A model generated the notes under the pieces. The model made no database searches. It saw only the letters and a list, made by a program, of their open reading frames with translations, and was not told where the DNA came from. A stretch of DNA of 64,000 nt from Actinomycetota bacterium (GTDB taxonomy: Bacteria; Actinomycetota; Actinomycetes; Actinomycetales; Microbacteriaceae). Position numbers and translations under genes: made by a program. This document shows positions 17,828 to 26,500 of this stretch, in pieces; the stretch's first letter is position 1; every line of letters begins with the position of its first letter. The stretch covers positions 89,645 through 153,644 of the forward strand of contig JAIUPK010000001.1 of assembly GCA_020160915.1 (NCBI GenBank). The letters run 5' to 3'.

Positions 17828-18787
17828 TCAGCTGACCACGAAGAACTGCTCGCCGATGTCCACCCGGGTGCCACGAACGATGCGGTAGCGCTTGCCCGGT
17901 TCGCAGCGCCGGGGCTGGGCATCGGGTTCGCGCACCACGGTTCCGTTGCCGGAGTACCGATCGCTGATCCAGAACGCACCACCGTCCTGGCCGAACTCGA
18001 GGTGTGTCTTGGATACCGACTTGCCGGGATCGGAGATGGCGACGAGCGCGTCGAAGTATTCGCCCGGCTCGGGCATCGGATTGCGCCCGAGCAGACCGGC
18101 GCTGGTCACACTCACACTCTCGCCGGTGCTGAACTGAAGGACGAAACGCTCCCCACGCCGACTTCGATCCACGATGCGGGTGTCATCGATGTCGTCATAC
18201 TCGCCGCGTGCGGAATCCCCCGGGTTCTCACTGATCTCGACTGAGGGGGCGTGCAGTGGCGCGCCGGCCGGAGTACCCCACGGAAATGGATCCAGGGCGA
18301 CGGTATCGCGCGGCCGATTGGAGGCGGACTGTCTAACGAAGCCACACTCGGGGCAGAAGATGTCGGCGGCATCAAGCCGAGTGCCGCACTGCGCACAGGA
18401 TTCCGGCTGAACACTCGAGGATGGCGCCGGATCGTCCGCGAAGTCGTGCTGGGGTTGAGGCTCAGGCTGAGGGACGACCTCCGGTTCCGGTTCCGGTTCC
18501 GGTTCCGGCGATACGTCAACCACGGGTTCCGGTTCCGGCTCAACCTCAGGCTCCGGTTCCGGCTCAACCCCAGGCTCACGTTCCGGCTCGAGTTCAGATC
18601 CGGAGAGGATGTGGGCTTCGTCACGCACTGACGACCCCGGCTCGACCAGCTCGGCGCCCTCGTGCACCGGCGTGGCCGTCGGCGCCGGCGTGGTCCTCGG
18701 CGTCGCCGCGCTCGCGACGGATCGGCCACATTCGCCGCAGAACATCGCCCCCAACGGAAGCTCTGTCGCGCAGTAGGAGCAGTTCAC
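17828..18787 (-). CDS. Zinc-ribbon and FHA-domain protein with Glu-Pro repeat linker
   Basis: 319-aa soluble protein. An N-terminal zinc ribbon (CSYCATEL...FCGECG, residues 3-20) is followed by a long Glu-Pro linker (about 70-125). A second zinc ribbon (CAQCGTRL...FCPECGF, about 137-155) and a C-terminal FHA domain (LLGRNPMPEPGE, SKTHLEF, NGTVV; about 225-319) come next. FHA domains bind phosphothreonine, so it is a likely reader of the kinase encoded in the same operon. IDDTRIVDRS, just before the FHA domain, resembles the threonine motifs of the other FHA protein here. GTG start with AGGA 8 bases upstream. Linker length may vary because of DNA repeats. Confidence 0.86.
   Translation of the reverse strand: MNCSYCATELPLGAMFCGECGRSVASAATPRTTPAPTATPVHEGAELVEPGSSVRDEAHILSGSELEPEREPGVEPEPEPEVEPEPEPVVDVSPEPEPEPEPEVVPQPEPQPQHDFADDPAPSSSVQPESCAQCGTRLDAADIFCPECGFVRQSASNRPRDTVALDPFPWGTPAGAPLHAPSVEISENPGDSARGEYDDIDDTRIVDRSRRGERFVLQFSTGESVSVTSAGLLGRNPMPEPGEYFDALVAISDPGKSVSKTHLEFGQDGGAFWISDRYSGNGTVVREPDAQPRRCEPGKRYRIVRGTRVDIGEQFFVVS
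18451..18597. repeat. Hexanucleotide-type repeats coding for the Glu-Pro linker
   Basis: A run of GGTTCC/GGCTCA-type hexamers, including four consecutive GGTTCC-like units around 18481-18508, encodes alternating Glu-Pro in the FHA/zinc-ribbon protein. The unit is in frame (two codons), so slippage would lengthen or shorten the linker without destroying the gene. Confidence 0.75.
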
Positions 18788-18796
18788 GGTGCAGTC

Positions 18797-21079
18797 CTAT
18801 CGCTTGAACAGGTCTCTGACACTATAACCACCGAGTGAGCGAAGCGAGATTCGTGCCTTCAGTCTCTGCCAGCGGGTGAGTCCCTCGTCGAGTGACACGT
18901 GCAGCTCATCCACTGCCCGCCACACGCTGTCGACATCGGATGCCGCCGACTCATCCGGCGAGAAGATCGCCCGATCGGCAACCGCCGCCAGAACCTGGGA
19001 CTGGACACCGCCCGCGATAGTAGCCACTTCACTGCGCGTGGCGGATGCGGCGGGGCTGAGTCCGTGATCGATGACGGCGTCCTCGAACTCCTGCCAACCC
19101 CCGCTGATCTGTTCGATGGCGCTGGGAGCGTGCCTGCGCAAACGCCGCCGCCGGAGCTTGGCGGCGATGATCAACAGGAACGGCGCCACGACGATTGCTG
19201 CGGCCAGCAGCACCCAGCCGATCACGCGGAGCAGCACCAGCAGGACCTGGAGCACCGGATCGAGATCGGGCGGAAGCTCCTGCTCGCTGTCGGGAGTGGT
19301 CTGTCGGTCGAACCGTTCGGAGTCCACGACGGGCGGGGGAACGATTGTGGGAGGACGCGACACCTGTGCATTGTCGGGAGGCTGCTCATCCGGGATCTCT
19401 CGCAACGGCGGAGTGGGGTCGAGGGCCACCCACCCGAACTGGGCCGTGCTGACCTCGATCCATGCCGACACGTCTGACCCCCGCACCACCCCGGACTGGG
19501 GCTGGAACCCGAGGACGACACGGGCCGGAAAGCCGAGCTGATCGGCCATGAGCGCCGCGGCCACCGCGTACTGCTCCGCGTCGCCGATCATTCGCGGCGC
19601 ACTGAGCAGCTCGGCGATGCGGTCAGCGGCATGGCCGGAGCGGCTGGCGGGCTCGTCCGCGCCGACTCCGTGACTGATGTACCCCTCGGCGGTGAGGCCG
19701 GCGATCATCGCGACGAGCTTCGGGCCGGCACCATCGACATCCGCGGTGTACTCGTCGAGCTTGGTCGCGACCTCCGCAGGGACCGAACTCGGGGTGGGCA
19801 CCGTGGCCGAGCCGGGCGTCAGAGTGTCCCACTGGTCGTCCGTCGGCTGGCGCGGTACTACAGCGGTAAGGGTGTACGAATCGCCCTGGCTCAGGCCTCC
19901 GATGACTGCCGCTGTGCCCGTCACGTCGTTGTAGTAGAACGCGTTGCGCAGATCAGCGGCGTCGCCACCGGCGAACTCGATCGACTCGAACTGACCGATC
20001 GTGGGTAGCCAGACTCCGGAGTAGGCGTCGATGGTGACGGTGACGCTCACCCGATCGCCGCTCACGCCCGACTGGTCGAATCGGTAGGGAACCCGGGTGA
20101 ATGAGCCCGACTCCGTGCTGACGTCGCCGCTCCCGACGGAGAAGACGATGCCGTCGTAGGTGTCCAAGGTGGCGAGGCGGATGCGATCGCCGGCCGCCAG
20201 GCCGTCCACCGAGAACTGAGACGCGTCCACCTGGTTTGGGCGCCAGAAGCTACGGAATCCGGCGAGCGGACTGACGTAGTCCCGCGGATCGAAGGGCTGA
20301 ACGATGGTCGTGCGAAGAACAGTGCGATCGGCGGACGGAGGAAGCGCAGCGGCACCCGCGACAGCCCCCACGGATGCCACCGCCATGATGACACCAGCAG
20401 CGACCACCGTGCGCAGGCCTGCTATCGGAGTCTCGGCACCGCCAGCGCCGTCACCGGTTCGGCTGAGGAGCATCCTGATCGCCGTCCGGCGTCGATACCA
20501 CCGAAACCACACGAGCCAGAAGAGCACGATGACCATGAGGGCGATCGGGGCGATCAGCGGCCGGTCGGGGAACTCGGGACCGAACGCAGTTGCAACGATG
20601 AACACGACGATCGGGGCGAGCACACCGAGTTCGCCCCACTGCGCGCGCAGCGCAACCGTCAGGCCCACGACGGTGCTCACAAGCACCAGTACGAATGCGG
20701 GAACCAGCAGCGCCTCATAGTCACCCACGGGAAGGGTGATCGTGAGAAGTTGCTTCCACCCGAGGGCGACGCCGGCGACAAGATCGATAAGCCCCTCGAG
20801 AGTCGGCAGAACGCCGAACTGGGTCTTGGACGGCACGGCAACCGGTACTCCGACAGCGAAGAACCCCACAACGGTCGCGAGCATCACGACGAAAGCCGGC
20901 CACCGGAATAGTGCTCCGAGGATGGCGATCAGGGTTCCCACCGCGAGGGCGACCGCCACCATCACGAGGAACGCCGTGCTCGCGTAGATGGGCCAGAGTG
21001 CGCTGGCCGCCACCACTGTCGCCAGCCACAGCATGAGGGTGTTGACCGCCACCACCATGGCGCTCGGCCGCGAGGACAT
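18797..21079 (-). CDS. TgpA-type transglutaminase-like membrane protein, catalytic residues apparently lost
   Basis: 760-aa protein with an N-terminal block of six or so transmembrane helices (DUF3488/TgpA_N-like, residues 1-215). An extracytoplasmic region containing a transglutaminase-like fold (about 470-560) is followed by another helix near 625 and a cytoplasmic tail. In active family members a GxCEQ/EHFA motif supplies the Cys and a HAW motif the His. Here the corresponding segments read IGDAEQYAVAAALM (Ala501) and DVSAWIEV (Ser538), while the Asp in VALDPTPP (Asp554) is kept. It is therefore probably a non-catalytic scaffold. ATG overlaps the DUF58 stop by one base. MoxR, DUF58 and TgpA genes commonly travel together. 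Confidence 0.85.
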   Translation of the reverse strand: MSSRPSAMVVAVNTLMLWLATVVAASALWPIYASTAFLVMVAVALAVGTLIAILGALFRWPAFVVMLATVVGFFAVGVPVAVPSKTQFGVLPTLEGLIDLVAGVALGWKQLLTITLPVGDYEALLVPAFVLVLVSTVVGLTVALRAQWGELGVLAPIVVFIVATAFGPEFPDRPLIAPIALMVIVLFWLVWFRWYRRRTAIRMLLSRTGDGAGGAETPIAGLRTVVAAGVIMAVASVGAVAGAAALPPSADRTVLRTTIVQPFDPRDYVSPLAGFRSFWRPNQVDASQFSVDGLAAGDRIRLATLDTYDGIVFSVGSGDVSTESGSFTRVPYRFDQSGVSGDRVSVTVTIDAYSGVWLPTIGQFESIEFAGGDAADLRNAFYYNDVTGTAAVIGGLSQGDSYTLTAVVPRQPTDDQWDTLTPGSATVPTPSSVPAEVATKLDEYTADVDGAGPKLVAMIAGLTAEGYISHGVGADEPASRSGHAADRIAELLSAPRMIGDAEQYAVAAALMADQLGFPARVVLGFQPQSGVVRGSDVSAWIEVSTAQFGWVALDPTPPLREIPDEQPPDNAQVSRPPTIVPPPVVDSERFDRQTTPDSEQELPPDLDPVLQVLLVLLRVIGWVLLAAAIVVAPFLLIIAAKLRRRRLRRHAPSAIEQISGGWQEFEDAVIDHGLSPAASATRSEVATIAGGVQSQVLAAVADRAIFSPDESAASDVDSVWRAVDELHVSLDEGLTRWQRLKARISLRSLGGYSVRDLFKR

Positions 21080-22515
21080 CAGGCAGCCACCGATCGCGCG
21101 AGAGACTTCTGCAGGTCCTCGAGATACCCGATCGTTAGCACGCTGAGGCCCGAGACCCGCCGCAGGCCCGGGGTTCGGTCGGGGTCGCAGACAATCGCGA
21201 TCACCTCGACGCCCACCGGGAACGCGACCGAAGCCGCGCGCAGTTCCTGCGGGTTGACCGTGGACCCGCAGACAAGGAAGGCAACCGAGACACCGGTCGC
21301 CTGATCCCCCGCGACTTTCGCGACATCGGTGATGCTCAGGGCCGTCTCCGATTTCTCGACCACGGCGAGATCGTCGAGCAACCTCGACCTGGTCAGAGTC
21401 GACAGCAATCGCACCGCGAAGACCTTGCGTTTGGCGAATTGAGGCGTGTACTCGCTCGCCACAACCGAGACCGTACGGGCATCCCGAATGGCGCGAGCAC
21501 CGAGCGAACCCGCAACACTCACCGCCATCTCGAACTCGGCGTCGGTTCCGTAGTCGGAACTCGCCAGACTCAACGCGACCACGAGATGACTGCGTCGGGT
21601 CTCCTCGAATTGCCGCACCATGTACTTGCCCGTGCGGGCGGTGGACTTCCAGTGGATGTAGCGCCGCTCGTCGCCGGGAAGGTACTCACGGAGGGCGTGG
21701 AACGACACGTCGTTGTTGGACAGATCCCTCGTGGGCTTGCCCTCGAGGTCCCGGATCAGCCCGGTGCTGAGGCTCGGGATGCCGATGGTGCGCGGATGAA
21801 CGAACAGTTCGGCGACCTCCGCCCAGATCAGTTCGCGGCGAACGAGCCCCACGGGATCGGCGCGCACAGTTCGCACGGGACCCACGGGCACGACACCTCG
21901 GCGCCCGGTGGGGATGGGGAACTCGCGTCGGACGCTGGCGCCGCGCGCCAGACCGGGAAGCACCAGTTCGGCCAATCCGGGGCCAACCGGCACCTCCACG
22001 GTCACGCCGAGGGCACGGCGTCGGCCGGGGTTGGTGGCAACGAGTTGGCCGGACGCCGGCTCGCCGACAACGACACGACTGTGTTCGACGGTCAGTGCGA
22101 TGCTCACGGGGCTCCGCCCGATCAGGTAGAGGGCCGCAATGACGAGCATGGCCAGACCCGCGAATCCCACGACGATGAGCTCGATCCAGCCCAGCCCGTA
22201 GCCGAACCCCAGCGTCAGCGGCACAAGCAGCACGACGGTCCACCCGAGTGGAGTGACCACCGCAGCGACTCGCCCGAACACGCGGCTGAGAGCCGCACCG
22301 AATGCCGTTGCGAGCCGTACGACGGTGACTATCGCGTCGGCGAGGAATCCCGTGCGCTCGCCGACTATCCGGGTTCGCGCATTGGTGAGCCCCTTCGTTG
22401 ACGTCGTCGAGTGAAGGTCTGTGCGCGATCCGGTCGTGCTGCCAGCGGGGCGCGACGATGAGCGCGTCGATCCGCGAACGGATGACACGCTGCCGGGCAC
22501 CTTCGCCCGAGCCAT
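21079..22515 (-). CDS. DUF58 domain protein
   Basis: 478-aa membrane protein. About 50 disordered Ser/Arg/Thr-rich residues precede two adjacent transmembrane helices (about 82-130). A beta-rich segment and the DUF58 core follow: DVSFHALREYLPGDERRYIHWKSTA is spread around residues 265-290. The DUF58 core normally leads into a von Willebrand A-like domain; here the metal-site start reads VVALSLASSDY, without the usual Asp of DxSxS. DUF58 proteins work with MoxR ATPases. The start overlaps the moxR stop by one base and its own stop overlaps the tgpA-like start, so all three are coupled. Confidence 0.88.
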   Translation of the reverse strand: MARAKVPGSVSSVRGSTRSSSRPAGSTTGSRTDLHSTTSTKGLTNARTRIVGERTGFLADAIVTVVRLATAFGAALSRVFGRVAAVVTPLGWTVVLLVPLTLGFGYGLGWIELIVVGFAGLAMLVIAALYLIGRSPVSIALTVEHSRVVVGEPASGQLVATNPGRRRALGVTVEVPVGPGLAELVLPGLARGASVRREFPIPTGRRGVVPVGPVRTVRADPVGLVRRELIWAEVAELFVHPRTIGIPSLSTGLIRDLEGKPTRDLSNNDVSFHALREYLPGDERRYIHWKSTARTGKYMVRQFEETRRSHLVVALSLASSDYGTDAEFEMAVSVAGSLGARAIRDARTVSVVASEYTPQFAKRKVFAVRLLSTLTRSRLLDDLAVVEKSETALSITDVAKVAGDQATGVSVAFLVCGSTVNPQELRAASVAFPVGVEVIAIVCDPDRTPGLRRVSGLSVLTIGYLEDLQKSLARSVAA

Positions 22516-23486
22516 TACACGGCTTGCCGCTCGCTCGGCGGGGGCGTCTCGATCAGGATCTGGCCCATGATGCTGGGCGCGGTGACACCGTCGAACTCAG
22601 CTTCCGGGTCGATGATCAGTCGGTGGGCGAGCACCGGCTCGGCGAGCGCCTTGACGTCGTCCGGAATCACGTAGTGGCGACCGCTCGCGGCTGCCAGCGT
22701 CTTCGCCGTGCGGATGAGGGCGAGCGCTCCCCGCACACTGGCGCCCAGCCGGACTTCGGACGCCGTGCGGGTCGCCTCCACCAACCGGCTCACGTAGTCG
22801 TTGATGGTCGGATCGACGTGAACCGTGCGAGCCAGTTGCCCCATCTCGACGACCACATCCGCGGTCACGATCGGGGGGACGACGACCTCGTGGGCCTTGT
22901 TGCCGGCGCCCTCGAGGATTCGCAGCGTCGACGAGTGGTCGGGGTATCCGATCGACGCCTTCATGATGAAGCGGTCGAGTTGGGCTTCGGGTAGACGGTA
23001 GGTGCCGGCCTGCTCGATCGGATTCTGCGTGGCGATCACCATGAAGGGCGCTCCCACCGGGTGGGTGACGCCATCGACCGTGACGTGTGCCTCCTCCATG
23101 ACCTCCAGCAAGGCCGACTGGGTCTTCGGGCTCGCCCGGTTGATCTCGTCGGCGAGCACGATGTTTGCGAAGATCGGCCCCGCGTGGAATTCGAATGCCG
23201 ACTTGGACTGGTCGTAGATGCTCACCCCCGTGATGTCGCCGGGAAGCAGGTCGGGAGTGAATTGGATGCGGCTGGTCGTGCCGGCGACGCTCTGCGCCAT
23301 AGCCCTGGCGAACGAGGTCTTGCCGGTTCCCGGGAAGTCCTCGAGCAGCAGGTGCCCTTCAGAGAGCAACGCGGTGAAACCGAGTCGGATGACGAACGTC
23401 TTGCCCAGCAGTACCTGGTCGACGTTGGCCACCAGCCGGTTGAAGATGTCGGAGAACCACGTCGCCTGCTCCGGTGTCATGGTCAT
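22515..23486 (-). CDS. MoxR-family AAA+ ATPase
   Basis: 323-aa cytoplasmic AAA+ ATPase of the MoxR branch, chaperone-like factors that act on von Willebrand A-domain proteins. Visible are Walker A LEDFPGTGKTSFARAMA, Walker B NIVLADEINRASPKTQSALL and the sensor region MVIATQNPIEQAGTYRLPEAQ with its arginine-rich LDRFIMK. The ATG at 23486 is chosen because GAAGGG lies 6 bases upstream. An ATG at 23519, overlapping the stop of the upstream giant gene, is an alternative that would add 11 residues. It is followed directly by DUF58. Confidence 0.94.
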   Translation of the reverse strand: MTMTPEQATWFSDIFNRLVANVDQVLLGKTFVIRLGFTALLSEGHLLLEDFPGTGKTSFARAMAQSVAGTTSRIQFTPDLLPGDITGVSIYDQSKSAFEFHAGPIFANIVLADEINRASPKTQSALLEVMEEAHVTVDGVTHPVGAPFMVIATQNPIEQAGTYRLPEAQLDRFIMKASIGYPDHSSTLRILEGAGNKAHEVVVPPIVTADVVVEMGQLARTVHVDPTINDYVSRLVEATRTASEVRLGASVRGALALIRTAKTLAAASGRHYVIPDDVKALAEPVLAHRLIIDPEAEFDGVTAPSIMGQILIETPPPSERQAV

Positions 23487-23511
23487 GGAATGCCCTTCAT
23501 TCGTGATGCTG

Positions 23512-26500
23512 TCAGTCATAGTCGAAGCCGTTGTACGAGATCGTGTAGGTCTGCCCACCGTTGGCGGTGACCCTGATGGTGAGCCACGGCGTCTGTGCAG
23601 GGTTCGCCGAGACGTGGCAGGTCGGATCGCTCCCCGCGACAAGGAACGTCCCATCCCCCGGCGCCGTGCCGCAGGCGTACTCGACCAGCTCGTAGGTTCC
23701 GGAGGGAAAGCCTAGCCACGCGAACGTTCCATCGTTCTGCGGATCGCCCGAGTCATCCTGAGTGAAGGTCAACGGGCCGGCGACCTGGGGGTCGACTGGA
23801 ACACCCAACGGGAAGGCCGACGACATGGTCGGCTGGCACACGAGTTGTCCGCCGTAATCGCGGCACGCCCTGAGCTCCACCGAGACGGACTGGCCAAATT
23901 GAAGGGGCTCGGCCGCCAGGAACCCGGGGATGCTGACGGGGCCGTACTCCGTGCCGCCATTCAACCGGTAGTACACCGAGTAGCCGCTGGAGACCATGCC
24001 GCCGCCGAGGTCGATGCCCTGCAGGACGAAGTCGAACACGGACCCGTTGGCTGAGGGCCCCGAGACCGAGAGGTCGACCACGACAGACGGAGGCGTGCGG
24101 GCGATCACGGTCTGACTCTGGGTGCAGCCCTGTCCGTTGTAGGCGAAGACGACCAGCGTGTACTCGACTTCAGGTGACAGGCCGCTGAAGATCGTCGACG
24201 TGCCGGTTCCTGCGGCGAAGAGTGTCGCTCCGTTGTCGGTGACTGTGCCGTCGGAATCGCAACTCGGACCGGCGCCCGTGTAGATCGCCGCCGTATAGTC
24301 GGAGACCGCGCGCCCGTTGGCGGAGAATGTCCCGCTCCAGTCCAGGGCGATACTCGTGTCACTCGTCGACGTCGCGATCGGTGGGGCGATCGCCAGCGGG
24401 GCGCCCGCCGGCGTCCCCTGCTGGGACGTGGAGTTCCAGGCCGCCAGTGGACCGAAGGCGTCGTTGCGGGCGCTGACCGAGTACGTGACGAGGGTGCCGT
24501 TGGCGAGGGATGAGTCGACGACGGAGGTCGTGCAGGTTGCGGTGGAGCATCCGACAGACGTCGACACCCCGCCCACGTCGACGACGTAGGTCGATACTGG
24601 CGTGCCGCCGGCGGGTGTCGGGACCGCGTTCCAGGTGACGCGCAGTCCGTGGTCGAGGGGCTCCGCTGAGACGCCGCTCGGCGCAGCGGGCACGATGTCG
24701 GACCAGACCCCTGAACCGGTGGATACGGCGTCGGAGTCGCCGATGGCGTTGGTCGACACCACGGAGAATCTCACCGCGTTGGCGGATCCGTTTCCGGGGG
24801 TGGGCACGGTGCAGGTGGTTCCACCGCAGGTGACGGTGGTGAAGGTGGACCCCGAGGTGGTGCTCACGACGACTCGATAGCCGGTGATCGGCGAGTTGTT
24901 GAATGCGCCGGCATTCCAGCGCAACGAGATCTCGCGATCACCGAAGCCCGTGGCGGTCAGGTTCGTGACCGGATCCGGGCGATCCTGCACGGAAATCGTG
25001 ACGAGGCCCCACACGAACCGATCCGGATCGTTGGTCGCGTCGGCCACCTGGTACTGGAGGGTGACGTCGCCCGGCGCGGCAGTCGAGGAGACCGTGACCG
25101 ACAGGGAACTCTTGTTGGCGCTAGGGACGATCTCCACCCCCGCGGGAAGGGCGTCGCCGTCGAGGCCCCGAATAGCGACGACCTGCAGGGGCTTGCCTGC
25201 GAACGGGTTCGTCGCCTCGTCGTTCACGAGCACGTCGACGGTCGTCGTCGAGCTGCGCTTCACGATGGCCTGGTCGGCGCCCGGACGCACCAGCGGCCGC
25301 GTTGACTGGACGACGCTCAACTCGATTCGACCGGACTGACCCACCGACAGGTCGTCCTTCACCCCGAGGGTCATCGCCGTTGCCGAGCCCTTGACCGCGT
25401 CATCGTCGGCGCGCAGGGTGAGCTGCGAGCCATTCAGGGCGTAGCTGAAGCCGATGGGGAGCGGATCGATGACCGAGTAGGCGAGCTCAGCTAGGTCGTC
25501 AGGATAGGGGTAGTTGGTCAGCTTGAGCAGGTCGATCTCCTTCTCCTGACCCGGCTCGAAGCTGATGACGGCGCCGCGGAAGACCGGAGGCTGATTGTCT
25601 CGGGGCAGGACCGTGATCGGCAGCACGAGGATCGCGGTGCGCCCGTTCGGATCCGTGGCCGATGTGCCGTCGGTCACCTCGAAGGAGATCGATGCTGGTC
25701 CGAAGTACTTGTCGGCCGAGGTGAAGGCGAGGGTGTCGTCATCCACCACGAGGTTGCTGCCGTCGGAGTGGGTCGCCCGCACGCTATTTGCGTCGGTGAG
25801 CCTCACCTGCTTGCCGCCGACTGCGATCACGTAGTCGTTGAGATCGATGGTCAGTGTGTCCTCGCTATTGACGCGCAGAGCTGGAGCGCGGCGATCGACC
25901 TGGGGCAGGGCATCATCTGATCCCGGAACCCGGATGAAACCGTAGCTGACCACTGACGGGTCGTCCGGGTGGGTGACCTTGAACGGGATGATCTGGCTCT
26001 TCTTGCCGACGGTCACGGTGACGCGCTTACCGCTGGTCACCGACGCGTTCGCGCCGTAGCCGGGGTAGATCGACAGGCCGAGCGTACGCGGGTCGCCGTC
26101 GGCGAAGAAGACGTTGGCGAGAACATCCACAGTGACCTGATCACGGTCGAGCACGTCGGACAGAGTGAGCACGGTGTCGGATACCAGCGGATAAGCCAGC
26201 GCCGCGTCGGCCTTCACGGTGATGCGGATGAAGTTCTGGCTGCTGCCGCCGGAGGCGTTGGCGATCGAGTAGATCACGCCATAAGTGCCGGGGGTGCGGG
26301 GCGGGGTGACCTGCACGAGGTCGCCGACGATCTCCGCGGTCGTCACCGTGTCGTTGGGTTCGGCGGAGACGATGGTGAGCGGGCTTCCGTCGGGATCCGA
26401 ATCGTTGGCGAGCACCTGCACCGAGACGGTCACGCCCGGCCGCACGGTGACCTCGTCGACGATTGCGACCGGGTTGCGAGCACCCTCGAGCCGTGGGCTG

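Noticed and set aside
23487-23654. N-terminal extension of the MoxR gene up to 23654
   Set aside because: The extension is Arg/Ser-rich, overlaps the end of the giant gene, and lacks an SD; ATG at 23486 with GAAGGG fits the family start.
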